This document shows, in pieces, positions 42,086 through 50,211 of a stretch of 64,000 nt of DNA. The notes below the pieces were generated by a model. It worked only from the letters and a program-made list of their open reading frames with translations. It ran no database searches and was not told where the DNA came from. The position numbers were made by a program, and so were the translations under genes. The number at the start of each line of letters is the position of its first letter. Positions within the stretch are counted from its first letter, which is position 1. Source of the stretch: Peptoniphilus duerdenii ATCC BAA-1640 (GTDB lineage: Bacteria; Bacillota; Clostridia; Tissierellales; Peptoniphilaceae); contig NZ_GL397071.1 of assembly GCF_000146345.1 (NCBI RefSeq), positions 206,842 through 270,841 of the forward strand, written 5' to 3'.

Positions 42086-42811
42086 TTATTTTTTTGCTTC
42101 TTCTACAAGTCTATTGAAGATTCCTTGCATACTTTCCATTACCATGTGTAACATTTCCGGATGGAATTGAACTCCTAGTAAGAATCTGTAATTTCTGTCT
42201 TCAACTGCTTCTATTATTCCATCTGGTGCTTTTGCTACTACTCTTAGACCTTCTCCAACTCTGTCTATTGCTTGGTGATGGAATGAGTTTACCATTAGAT
42301 CTGTTTCTTTTAGAATTTCGTAAAGATGTGATTCTTCTTCCACTGATATTCTATGAGTAGGTAGGTTTGTGGTATGTCCTTGACTGTGTTTTAAATAGTT
42401 TAGTCCTGAGTAGGACAAATCTTGGAATAGATTTCCGCCGTAGGCTACGTTTATGATTTGAACTCCTCTACAGATGCCTAGGATTGGGATATTTTTTTCT
42501 TTAGCTTTTTTCAAAAGGCTTAGATCGAATCTATCCCTTCTTGGAACAACCACTCCTAGTTTTGGCATTGGGTCTTCTCCATAGAATTCTGGGCTGACAT
42601 CTTGTCCTCCAGTTAAAATAAGTGCATCTATTGAAGAGATATATCTATCTATTACTTCTTCATCTTCTGTCATAGGTAGTACAATAGGTACTCCTCCAGC
42701 GTTTATAACTCCTGATATATAATCTTCGTTTACATATACTTTTTTATATCCTAAAAACATTTCTTTGTCGATTAGAAAGTTTCCAGATACTCCTATAATT
42801 GGTTTATTCAT
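42086..42811 (-). CDS. class I glutamine amidotransferase-like hydrolase (PuuD/peptidase C26 type)
   Basis: The 241-residue protein has the nucleophile elbow ILGICRGVQIINVAYGG, the catalytic His in FLLGVQFHPEM and the LTGGQDVSPEFYGE segment typical of gamma-glutamyl-gamma-aminobutyrate hydrolases. Such enzymes cut gamma-glutamyl amides. It stands first in an operon with the APC permease. AAAGGAGC precedes the ATG. Confidence 0.88.
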   Translation of the reverse strand: MNKPIIGVSGNFLIDKEMFLGYKKVYVNEDYISGVINAGGVPIVLPMTEDEEVIDRYISSIDALILTGGQDVSPEFYGEDPMPKLGVVVPRRDRFDLSLLKKAKEKNIPILGICRGVQIINVAYGGNLFQDLSYSGLNYLKHSQGHTTNLPTHRISVEEESHLYEILKETDLMVNSFHHQAIDRVGEGLRVVAKAPDGIIEAVEDRNYRFLLGVQFHPEMLHMVMESMQGIFNRLVEEAKK

Positions 42812-43011
42812 GCGTGCTCCTTTCTTAGTGTCTTGAATTGCAGTGTTTTTATTTTAACATAATATTTAATCTATTTAAATAATTTCGTTAAAATTTTTTC
42901 AAAAAAATTTCACAAAGCAAAAATTTTTTATCACATGTATTCTTTTTAATTCCACAGAATTTTTTTGAATTTAGATTAGAGGTTTATTTACATAAATTAA
43001 GGTATAAAAAA

Positions 43012-43030
43012 GCCCAGAAAATTTCTGGGT
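43012..43030 (-). terminator. rho-independent terminator
   Basis: CCCAGAAA/TTTCTGGG stem, T-run on the minus strand. Ends the small membrane protein gene. The gap 42812-43011 is AT-rich without other signals. Confidence 0.85.
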
Positions 43031-43050
43031 TCATATTATAACTAAATTTA

Positions 43051-43263
43051 TTATTTACTTATGAGTGCAACTATGTATGGTCCTGCTATATCTACGATTA
43101 TATAGAATAAGATCAAGGCTCTTAAATTTTGAAATACCAATTTTTCTACTTCATCTCTGTAATTTCTCTTGCCTTCTTCGTCGTCTCTTTTTATTTCTTG
43201 AAGTTTCACCTTGTTGTACTTATAAAGAGATATTAGCCAAGCTACAAATATTATTTCTCTCAT
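43051..43263 (-). CDS. small membrane protein
   Basis: 70 residues: a short hydrophobic start (IIFVAWLISLY), a charged middle (KLQEIKRDDEEGKRNYRDEV) and a second hydrophobic helix (LRALILFYIIVDIAGPYIVAL). GGAGCAAT precedes the ATG, and its own terminator follows, so it is likely real. No family recognised. Confidence 0.7.
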   Translation of the reverse strand: MREIIFVAWLISLYKYNKVKLQEIKRDDEEGKRNYRDEVEKLVFQNLRALILFYIIVDIAGPYIVALISK

Positions 43264-43292
43264 ATTGCTCCTCTATTCCAAAGATTATAAAA

Positions 43293-43325
43293 AACCCCTC
43301 CATCCTTATTCCGGATTTTGGGGTT
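43293..43325 (-). terminator. rho-independent terminator
   Basis: AACCCC/GGGGTT with inner ATCC/GGAT pairing, T-run on the minus strand. Ends the glutaredoxin gene. Confidence 0.82.
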
Positions 43326-43347
43326 CAGGTCATCGTGCCGCTGTAAT

Positions 43348-43578
43348 TTATTTGCCTAATGCTTCGTCGATTTTCGCTTTGTCAAATCCTACGATTTCTT
43401 CGTCGCCGATTACTACTACAGGTACTCCTGTGTATCCCATCTTCATTAGTTCTTGTCTTGCAGCTTTATCTGTTTGTACATTTTTTTCTTCATATTCTAA
43501 TCCTTTTTCTGCTAGGTATTCTTTAGCCATTACGCAGTAAGGACATGTACTTGATGTGTAAACTTTTATTTTTTCCAT
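43348..43578 (-). CDS. glutaredoxin-like (NrdH/YruB type) thiol-disulfide protein
   Basis: 76 residues with the CPYC active site at 12-15 (YTSSTCPYCVMAKEYL), the cis-proline GVPVVVIG and the glycine-rich FDKAKIDEAL end. It reduces disulfides with thioredoxin reductase or a similar donor. GGAGGTAAATA precedes the ATG. It lies just downstream of the ArsR gene. Confidence 0.92.
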   Translation of the reverse strand: MEKIKVYTSSTCPYCVMAKEYLAEKGLEYEEKNVQTDKAARQELMKMGYTGVPVVVIGDEEIVGFDKAKIDEALGK

Positions 43579-43635
43579 TATTTACCTCCATTTTTTTCTT
43601 CTATAACTCAATATACCCAATAATTTTTATTTTAT

Positions 43636-43965
43636 TCAATGTTTATGGGACGCGTGTTCATATCCTCCTTCAAATAGTGAAAGAACGTGGTCGTCGTCTA
43701 ATGAGTAATAGCTCTTTCTGCCAACTTTTCTTACTTTTATAAGGTCTCTACTCTTTAGAATTGCAAGTTGGTGAGAGATGGAAGATTGAGTCATTTCAAG
43801 TGTTTCTGAAATATCTGTTACACATAGTTCTCCCATGGATAGGGTGTAGATTATTCTAAGTCTAGTAGGATCTGCAAGTACTTTGAAAATTCCAGATAGA
43901 TGATTCAATACTTTTTCATCTCTGGTAAATTTGTCTACTTCTTCTTTTATTTTTTCTAAGTCCAT
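43636..43965 (-). CDS. ArsR/SmtB-family metal-responsive regulator (CzrA-like)
   Basis: 109 residues, winged helix with ELCVTDISETLEMTQSSISH as recognition helix and LADPTRLRIIYTL before it. The C-terminal helix has D and H residues (DDDHVLSLFEGGYEHASHKH) matching the alpha-5 zinc site of CzrA/SmtB; the alpha-3 cysteine ELCV is also present. It probably senses zinc or a related ion. No metal exporter is adjacent in the window. Confidence 0.9.
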   Translation of the reverse strand: MDLEKIKEEVDKFTRDEKVLNHLSGIFKVLADPTRLRIIYTLSMGELCVTDISETLEMTQSSISHQLAILKSRDLIKVRKVGRKSYYSLDDDHVLSLFEGGYEHASHKH

Positions 43966-43983
43966 TTTTCTCCTCTATTCCTT

Positions 43984-44838
43984 TTAATCTTCTATTTTTG
44001 GAAAGTTTATCGATAGCACCATGAATTCCTCTGGGCTTAGGGTCTCTCCTCTTCTGTTTGCGTCTATTCCCGATATTTTCAGTGCTTCTGCTATTTCTGT
44101 CTTGGTTATATTTTTAAATCCATAGGTGGATAGGGCGTTTAGAATGGTTTTTCTTCTTTTGCTAAATGCGCCTCTTACCACTCTAAATAGTTTGTCTTTG
44201 TCTATGTCTTCTCTATGTTTTTTAATTTCTAGTTTTACTACCGCTGAGTCCACGTTTGGCTTAGGCATAAATACTGATTTCGGCACGCTGAATAGGTATT
44301 TTGGCTCTGCGTAGTAGTTTATAAACACTGATAGTGAGCCGTAGTCCTTGGTGCCTGCCTCTGCCGCAAATCTATTCGCCACTTCTTTTTGCACCATCAC
44401 CGTTATGGATTCTACTTCTAGATCCGATTCTAAAATCTTCGTGATGATCGGAGTAGTTACATAGTATGGCAGGTTCGCCACCACTTTTATCGGTCCCTTT
44501 AGATAGGATTTTATCTCCTCTGTATCCAGTCTTAAAAAGTCGTCGTAGATTATTTTTACCCTGTCGTAGTTTAGAGTTTTTTTGTGGATGTCCACCAAGT
44601 TTTTGTCGATTTCCACCGCCAACACATTTGCTCCGCGAAGGAGGAGTTCTTCTGTAAGTGTGCCAACTCCTGGACCGATTTCCAGTACGTTTGAGCCTTC
44701 TTCCACTCCTGCTCCGTCGGCGATGCGCCTAACTATATTTCCATCTATTAAAAAATTCTGTCCCAAACTTTTGGTAAATCTAAATCCAAATTCTTCTAGG
44801 ATTTGTACCAGTACGGAGGGTTTAAATAGTCTATCCAT
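43984..44838 (-). CDS. rsmA: 16S rRNA (A1518/A1519) dimethyltransferase
   Basis: 284 residues with the KsgA signature: SLGQNFLIDGNIV, SAM motif VLEIGPGVGTLTEEL, catalytic NLPYYVTTPI and the C-terminal helical domain. It dimethylates two adjacent adenines near the 3' end of 16S rRNA. Its start overlaps the rnmV stop by 8 bases; the order rnmV-rsmA is conserved in Firmicutes. Confidence 0.97.
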   Translation of the reverse strand: MDRLFKPSVLVQILEEFGFRFTKSLGQNFLIDGNIVRRIADGAGVEEGSNVLEIGPGVGTLTEELLLRGANVLAVEIDKNLVDIHKKTLNYDRVKIIYDDFLRLDTEEIKSYLKGPIKVVANLPYYVTTPIITKILESDLEVESITVMVQKEVANRFAAEAGTKDYGSLSVFINYYAEPKYLFSVPKSVFMPKPNVDSAVVKLEIKKHREDIDKDKLFRVVRGAFSKRRKTILNALSTYGFKNITKTEIAEALKISGIDANRRGETLSPEEFMVLSINFPKIED

Positions 44839-45373
44839 TTTTTCTTACCTCTTCAAGTTTTTCTAGCAATTCTTCTTCTTTTATCTTAAATGAGTTGAGT
44901 CTTTTCAAAAATATCTTTGCGTTTGCGTGACCGATGCCCAGTGCTTCTCCGAGTTTTTCCCTAAGCATTGAAGATTCTTTGGAACCGGTGAGACCAAGTC
45001 TTACAAGATCTCTATTGTCGTAGATTTCTTCGTACTCTTCTCTCAATGGTTTTGCTCGGCTTATTGCTTCTCTTATATCTTCTGGCTTTGCGTTTTCGAC
45101 GCCGATGTTGCCGTCCTTTTCTCCTTTTTTTCTAGGAAGATAGGCGTGCTTCGCTCCGGGCACTGCTCTTTCTATATCTCTTCTGATCTTTTCTCCCGTG
45201 TGATCCGGGTCTGTGAAGATGATTATGCCCCTTCTCTTTTGAAGTTCTTTTAGGGTATTTAGAAGTTTCTTACCGAATCCAAAGCCGTGGGTGGTTATTA
45301 CTTCTGCATCCACTGCTGCTTTTACCGCAGTTACATCATCTTTTCCTTCTACAACTATGACTTCCTTTATCAT
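44831..45373 (-). CDS. rnmV: ribonuclease M5 (5S rRNA maturation)
   Basis: 180 residues with a Toprim domain: VVEGKDDVTAV (catalytic Glu) and FTDPDHTGEKIR (DxD). The C-terminal helical part contacts 5S precursor with L18. Overlaps tatD by 4 bases. Confidence 0.95.
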   Translation of the reverse strand: MIKEVIVVEGKDDVTAVKAAVDAEVITTHGFGFGKKLLNTLKELQKRRGIIIFTDPDHTGEKIRRDIERAVPGAKHAYLPRKKGEKDGNIGVENAKPEDIREAISRAKPLREEYEEIYDNRDLVRLGLTGSKESSMLREKLGEALGIGHANAKIFLKRLNSFKIKEEELLEKLEEVRKNG

Positions 45374-46137
45374 ATGCCGTAAAACTCCTTGGTATTTTTT
45401 GAAGTTTGTTCAATGACTTCTTCTACATTTATACCCCTTAGACCCGCAATTTCTTCTGCCACATATTTTACAAACATAGGCTCGTTTCTCTTGCCCCTTA
45501 GTGGTACCGGAGCCATGTATGGTGAGTCGGTTTCAAGTAGAAGTCTATCTAGCGGCACTTCCTTTGCAACTTCTTTTGGAGTTACGGAATTTTTAAAGGT
45601 CACAGCACCACCAAGTGCTATATAGAATCCGAGTTTCATATACTCCCTCATCATTTCCACAGAGCTTGAGTAGCAATGGATGAGCACCTTCATGTCCAGA
45701 TATTTTTCGTGAGCTTCTTTTAAGATGTCGAAGGTGTCCTTGTGGGCGTCTCTAGAGTGGATCACTATTGGAAGATTTAATTTCGACGCAAGTTCTATTT
45801 GCTTCTCAAACACTTCCCTTTGAATATCCCTAGGAGAGTTGTCGTAGTAATAGTCGAGACCAATCTCTCCTATCGCCACTACCTTTTTATTTTTAGCAAG
45901 TTCTATAAGTTCCTTTTCAATTTCATCGTCATAGCTACTTGCATCATGAGGATGGATGCCCACCACCGCATATATATTTTCATATTTATCCGCAAGATCC
46001 ACAGAATTTCTAGAACTTACAATGTCTGCACCTATATTAAACACATATTCTATGCCGTGCTTTTCTAAATTTTTTATCAAAGAATCTCTATCTAGATCGA
46101 ATTTCGGATCGTCTAAATGAGCGTGAGAATCTATCAT
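45370..46137 (-). CDS. tatD: TatD-family metal-dependent DNase
   Basis: 255 residues from ATG 46137, which overlaps the metG stop (TGATG). Metal ligands: HAHLDD at the start, IGEIGLDYYYD (Glu), IHSRDA and IHCYSS (His), and LLETDSPYMAP (Asp). TIM-barrel amidohydrolase fold with 3' exonuclease activity in known members. Confidence 0.94.
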   Translation of the reverse strand: MIDSHAHLDDPKFDLDRDSLIKNLEKHGIEYVFNIGADIVSSRNSVDLADKYENIYAVVGIHPHDASSYDDEIEKELIELAKNKKVVAIGEIGLDYYYDNSPRDIQREVFEKQIELASKLNLPIVIHSRDAHKDTFDILKEAHEKYLDMKVLIHCYSSSVEMMREYMKLGFYIALGGAVTFKNSVTPKEVAKEVPLDRLLLETDSPYMAPVPLRGKRNEPMFVKYVAEEIAGLRGINVEEVIEQTSKNTKEFYGI

Positions 46138-48131
46138 CAATTAACCACTGCTCCATCTGGGATATCTTCCATTACAGTTGCAAGGGAAAGTTTGCCGTCT
46201 TCAGTTTGTGCAGCCATTAGCATTCCGTGAGATTCCACACCTCTGAACTTCTTAGGTTCAAGATTTGTAATTACAAGGATCTTCTTTCCTGTTAATTCTT
46301 CTTTTGTGTAATGGCTCTTGATATTTGAAACGATAACTCTTCTTTCGTCGCCAAGCTTTAGATTTAAAACGTAGAGTCTATCTGCGTTTGGATGGTCCTC
46401 AACAGATTCAACAAGAGCTACCTTTATCTTTACTTTACCAAAATCGTCAATGGTAATTGGTGCAGCTTCATCTTCTTTTGCTTCCTCAACTTTTTTCGCT
46501 TCAGGTTTCTTGCCACCAGCCTTTGCAATCCATTCTTCAAGATCTTTTTCTCGTTTATCTGCAAGAGCCTTATTTTCAGCGTCTAGCTTCTTGATTTCTT
46601 CTTGGATATCAAGTCTTGGGAAGATTACATCACCTTTAGTAACCTTTGCTCCACTTGCAAGAAGTCCAAATTCGCTAGCATCTTCAAGTTTGATTTCACC
46701 TTCAATGCCAAGTTGTCTTCTAATTTCTTTGGCGGTGTTGGTTAAGAATGGGCTGATCAAAATTGATACTATTCTTAGAGATTCAGCAAGATTGTATAGA
46801 ACATTGTTTAGTTCGTCCTTCTTAGCTTCGTCTTTTGCAAGGATCCAAGGAGTAGTTTCGTCAACGTACTTGTTGCCACGTCTAACCAAGGTCCATATAG
46901 CTTCTAGAGCATCGGAGAATTGGTAAGTTTCCATAGCCTTTTCAACCTTAGAACGGATAGAAGTTGCAAGTTCGATTAAGCTATCGTCAAATTCAGTCTT
47001 AGCATCAGTCTTTTCGATTACGCCGTCGTTGTACTTTATAATCATGGAAACAGTTCTTGAAACTAAGTTTCCTAAGTCGTTTGCAAGGTCAGAGTTAAGT
47101 CTTGCCATGAATTTTTCCTTGGTGAAACTTCCGTCAGAACCGAAAGAAAATTCTCTTAATAAGAAGTATTTAAGAGCGTCAACACCGTAAAGTTTGATAA
47201 TTGGTTCAGGATAAACTACGTTACCTTTTGATTTACTCATCTTGTCATTGTCAAATAGAATCCAACCATGACCGAATACTTGCTTAGGAAGAGGCATATC
47301 AAGTGCCATTAAGATTGCAGGCCAAATAATAGTATGGAATCTCATGATTTCCTTACCAACTAGATGTACATCAGCAGGCCAAAATTCATTAAATTGTTCG
47401 TCATTCCAACCGTAGCCAAGACCAGTCAAGTAGCATGAAAGAGCATCGATCCATACATATACGATGTGATTATCATCGAAAGGAACCTTAACTCCCCATT
47501 TAAAAGAACTTCTAGAAACAGATAGATCGTCAAGACCACCTTCGAGGAAGTTCTTAACCATTTCATTCTTTCTTGATTCTGGAACGATAAACTCAGGATG
47601 TTCGTTATAAAGCTCGATGAGCTTGTCTCTATACTTTGAAAGTCTGAAGAAATAAGCTTCTTCCTTAGCAAGGTGAGTTTCTCTACCGCAGTCAGGACAG
47701 GTGTGACCTTCCCCAAGTTGAGACTCAGTCCAGAAAGATTCGCAAGGAGTGCAGTAGTATCCTTCGTATTCAGACTTGTAAATTTCGCCCTTGTCATAAA
47801 GCTTTTGAAAGATGTTTTGCACATTTTTTTCGTGAATTTCATCGGTAGATCTGATGAAATAATCATAATCGATGTCCATAGTCTTCCAAAGAGCCTTTAT
47901 ATTATCCACGATATGATCGATGTATTCCTTTGGTTCCATGCCATATTCGTGAGCTTTTTGCATAAGTTTTTGACCGTGTTCGTCGGAACCAGTAGTGAAG
48001 TAAACGTCGTAGCCTTGAAGAATCTTGAACTTTTTAAGTGCGTCCGCCGCAACGGTACAATAGGTGTGACCAATGTGTAAATTGTCACTAGGATAGTAAA
48101 TAGGTGTGGTTAAATAATATTTTTTACTCAT
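46137..48131 (-). CDS. metG: methionyl-tRNA synthetase with C-terminal tRNA-binding domain
   Basis: 664 residues. Class I HIGH motif (DNLHIGHTYCT), KMSKS motif (NDKMSKSKGN), a CP insert with a four-cysteine zinc knuckle (YCTPCESF, HTCPDCGRE), and a C-terminal EMAP-like domain (from about 555) that dimerises and binds tRNA. A lysine/glutamate-rich linker separates it from the body. A Met-specific T-box precedes the gene. The downstream tatD, rnmV and rsmA are coupled by overlaps, so the riboswitch may control all four. Confidence 0.98.
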   Translation of the reverse strand: MSKKYYLTTPIYYPSDNLHIGHTYCTVAADALKKFKILQGYDVYFTTGSDEHGQKLMQKAHEYGMEPKEYIDHIVDNIKALWKTMDIDYDYFIRSTDEIHEKNVQNIFQKLYDKGEIYKSEYEGYYCTPCESFWTESQLGEGHTCPDCGRETHLAKEEAYFFRLSKYRDKLIELYNEHPEFIVPESRKNEMVKNFLEGGLDDLSVSRSSFKWGVKVPFDDNHIVYVWIDALSCYLTGLGYGWNDEQFNEFWPADVHLVGKEIMRFHTIIWPAILMALDMPLPKQVFGHGWILFDNDKMSKSKGNVVYPEPIIKLYGVDALKYFLLREFSFGSDGSFTKEKFMARLNSDLANDLGNLVSRTVSMIIKYNDGVIEKTDAKTEFDDSLIELATSIRSKVEKAMETYQFSDALEAIWTLVRRGNKYVDETTPWILAKDEAKKDELNNVLYNLAESLRIVSILISPFLTNTAKEIRRQLGIEGEIKLEDASEFGLLASGAKVTKGDVIFPRLDIQEEIKKLDAENKALADKREKDLEEWIAKAGGKKPEAKKVEEAKEDEAAPITIDDFGKVKIKVALVESVEDHPNADRLYVLNLKLGDERRVIVSNIKSHYTKEELTGKKILVITNLEPKKFRGVESHGMLMAAQTEDGKLSLATVMEDIPDGAVVN

Positions 48132-48154
48132 AATTCCTCCCTTTTATCTGTAAA

Positions 48155-48360
48155 ATAAAAAAATCCTCCGCTAGAGACGAAGGATCGTGGTACCACTCTA
48201 ATTTGTCTAAAAGACCTCTAAAAATATAACGGTTTCAGCCGCCCTTTCGGGATAAAGTGAATCCATGTTCAGCAAATCATCCTTAGGTCTTCCACCAAAT
48301 GACCATTCTCTGTAAAGAATAGAAAAGCTTACTCAAAACACTGTAAATTTTAAATATTCT
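48155..48360 (-). promoter_or_regulatory. T-box riboswitch leader of metG (Met specifier)
   Basis: On the minus strand: a stem I region with specifier GAACATGGATTC holding ATG (48266-48264), the T-box core AGTGGTACCACG (48197-48186) and a terminator ATCCTTCG/CGGAGGAT with seven T (48185-48157). Uncharged tRNA-Met should stabilise the antiterminator, letting metG be read. Confidence 0.93.
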
Positions 48361-48366
48361 AGAAAC

Positions 48367-48395
48367 ATTATACATTAAAGGCGGATTTATTGCAA
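48367..48395 (-). promoter_or_regulatory. promoter of the metG T-box operon
   Basis: Minus strand TTGCAA (48395-48390), 17 bases, TATAAT (48372-48367). Confidence 0.85.
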
Positions 48396-48447
48396 TATGT
48401 GGGTTTTTAACGTGAAGTAACTTAATAGAGATAATTGAAGGAAGACA

Positions 48448-48920
48448 GTCGCCCTGAGCGAACGAAGTGAGTCGAACGGGTATAACCCTGGTGAGGTAAG
48501 ACATATATGATCCCCGTAGCGAAAGCTAACAGCTTCCACAGCCGGGCAGTCGAGTTCTACAAATCAGCCTTTATTTCATTCGGCTTCTTTGGAACTATGC
48601 ACAAGACCTGCAACGAAATCGGAGATTTCGGCTAGGGCTTCGAAGGATCTCTTAAAAAGAAAATCCATTGAGTTAACTTGACCATCAGAGGTTATACCCA
48701 TTCGACTCGGAAATAAATTTCCTCGCTCAGGGTGACGACCACCTATAAAATTCATTTAAAAGATAACCTTCTGGAGCACAGTCACCCTGAGCGGAAGAGC
48801 CGCAAGGCTCTGGAGTCGAACGGGTATAACTTCTGAAGGTCAAATAATTGCAAATAAAAATACTAATTAATACTGATTAATTCTCATGCTATCTGGATAG
48901 CATCTGTTTTAATATTTATT
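48448..48920. repeat. cluster of dispersed repeats, families B, C, A and D
   Basis: Family B at 48451-48488 (inverted), 48696-48740 (centre GGAAAT-AA-ATTTCC) and 48779-48831 (inverted, centre AGAGCC-GCAA-GGCTCT). Family C CCCCGTAGCGAAAGC near 48512, ending CAGCCGGG. Family A inverted at 48545-48645. Family D palindrome ATGCTATCTGGATAGCATC at about 48886-48904. This fills the gap 48400-49000; no gene. Confidence 0.72.
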
Positions 48921-49009
48921 TAAATTTTAAAATTCTTTTCCATTGTGAATGAAAAAAACCCGCCACAATAAATAAAATTCATCTTCACAAAAAACTATGG
49001 AAAGTATAC

Positions 49010-49038
49010 TTGACATTTGTTATGAAAATAATTATACT
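49010..49038 (+). promoter_or_regulatory. promoter of the XRE/membrane protein operon
   Basis: TTGACA at 49010-49015, 17 bases, TATACT at 49033-49038. ACTTGACATTTG over the -35 and ACTTGTCATTTG about 45 bases downstream are near-identical direct repeats, possible operator half sites for the XRE protein. Confidence 0.8.
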
Positions 49039-49080
49039 ATATGTAAAGTTAACTTGTCATTTGATGGGAGGTAATTAAAT

Positions 49081-49287
49081 GTGAAAAATAGACTTGAAGA
49101 AATTAGAAAAAGTCGAGGAATTACTCAAGAAGAACTGGCAAATATCCTTGAAGTGTCAAGGCAGACCATCGGTTCTCTAGAGAATGGAAGGTATAATCCT
49201 TCAATTATTTTAGCTTTTAAAATTGCTAAATTTTTTAAATTGACAATTGAAGACATTTTTATTTATGAGGAGGAAGAAAATGAATAG
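49081..49287 (+). CDS. XRE-family regulator (YozG/YvaO-like)
   Basis: 68 residues from GTG 49081, 9 bases behind GGGAGG (the overlapping ATG is followed by a stop). HTH: RLEEIRKSRGITQEELANIL, VSRQTIGSLENGRYNPS, and a tail IEDIFIYEEEENE. It heads an operon with two membrane proteins, the common layout in which the regulator controls membrane partners. Confidence 0.9.
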   Translation: MKNRLEEIRKSRGITQEELANILEVSRQTIGSLENGRYNPSIILAFKIAKFFKLTIEDIFIYEEEENE

Positions 49288-49720
49288 AAACAAAAATATT
49301 TTAAGAGATTTTATGCTAGTATTTTTAGGATTAGCATTAGTTTTAACCGGACTTTATCTTCACAAAAGCATCGATAGTGTAAATAAGACAGTCCTTGCTA
49401 TTCCGTATTTATTTATCGGTATTGGATGTGGAGTTTTCGGACATTTCATGGGAAATATAATTAAATATTTCTCTACAAAAAATAACAAAGAGTTAATAAG
49501 ACAACTTGAAATCGATAAGAATGACGAAAGAAACGTATTGATTGCAGAAAAGTCCAAGGCAAAAGCCTACGACTTAATGACCTATCTCTTTGCAGCCATG
49601 CTTATTATGTTTTCATTGATGGGTGTTGATAAGTTGCAAATAATAATACTAGTTGCAATCTATCTTTCTATACAAATATATGCAGTCTTTTGGCGTTCTA
49701 AATTTGAAAAAGAAATGTAA
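49280..49720 (+). CDS. four-helix membrane protein
   Basis: Starts at ATG 49280 behind GAGGAGG, overlapping the regulator by 8 bases; 146 residues. Four hydrophobic helices (about 10-28, 36-56, 92-110, 116-132) with a charged loop RQLEIDKNDERNVLIAEKSK between the second and third, a pattern seen in membrane proteins next to YozG-type regulators. Function unknown. Confidence 0.8.
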   Translation: MNRNKNILRDFMLVFLGLALVLTGLYLHKSIDSVNKTVLAIPYLFIGIGCGVFGHFMGNIIKYFSTKNNKELIRQLEIDKNDERNVLIAEKSKAKAYDLMTYLFAAMLIMFSLMGVDKLQIIILVAIYLSIQIYAVFWRSKFEKEM

Positions 49721-49735
49721 ATGGAGGAGTTAAAA

Positions 49736-50014
49736 ATGAACAAAAAAATAATATTGATAGTTTTAGTCATTGTATCTCTTGGGCTTTCAATTTATGGCTA
49801 CATGGTTTTGCCAGAAACGGTAACTGTGCAAATAGATATGTCTGGAAATCCATCTAACTTTTATCCTAAAGCTTTAGCTATAGCATCACAATTATTATTA
49901 TCCATCGGCGGCGGTATCGGATATTATTTTTCTAAAGAAAAAGAAAAGAAGTTTCTCGTCCTATCTATCGGTGGGATTATAATTTCAGTCATTACATTGG
50001 TTTATAATGTTTAA
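49736..50014 (+). CDS. DUF1648-like small membrane protein
   Basis: 92 residues from ATG 49736 (behind GGAGG). An N-terminal helix is followed by LPETVTVQIDMSGNPSNFYP, the DUF1648 signature found also in SdpI-like immunity proteins, and then two more helices. Last gene of the operon. It may be an SdpI-type immunity or transport component. Confidence 0.75.
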   Translation: MNKKIILIVLVIVSLGLSIYGYMVLPETVTVQIDMSGNPSNFYPKALAIASQLLLSIGGGIGYYFSKEKEKKFLVLSIGGIIISVITLVYNV

Positions 50015-50033
50015 GTTTACTTATAAATTTACG

Positions 50034-50065
50034 AACAGCAAGTCAGTTGATTTGCTGTTTTTTTG
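50034..50065 (+). terminator. rho-independent terminator
   Basis: AACAGCAA/TTTGCTGTT stem and seven T. Ends the XRE operon. Confidence 0.85.
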
Positions 50066-50070
50066 TGGGA

Positions 50071-50148
50071 TGCTCTACGTAGAGCATGATAGCTATTATG
50101 AATTTTATTTTGTTGAACTCGACTGCCTCTCAGGGTGACTGTAGTTGC
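50071..50148. repeat. family D palindrome and truncated family A/B repeat
   Basis: GATGCTCTACGTAGAGCATG at about 50072-50091 is a perfect palindrome of the family D kind with a changed centre. GAACTCGACTGCCTCTCAGGG and the following GTGACTGTAG at 50115-50146 are the end of a family A copy. Confidence 0.6.
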
Positions 50149-50182
50149 ATGATCTTTAAAACCTTTCAAAAAATAAAAAAAA

Positions 50183-50200
50183 TGGGGCTTTTACGCCCCA
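50183..50200 (-). terminator. rho-independent terminator
   Basis: TGGGGC-TTTTAC-GCCCCA stem, with eight T on the minus strand. Ends cstA. Confidence 0.88.
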
Positions 50201-50211
50201 CGCTAGTTTTA

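Noticed and set aside
48283..48504. 73-codon minus-strand frame
   Set aside because: Lies over the metG promoter, the T-box leader and a repeat; no start signal.
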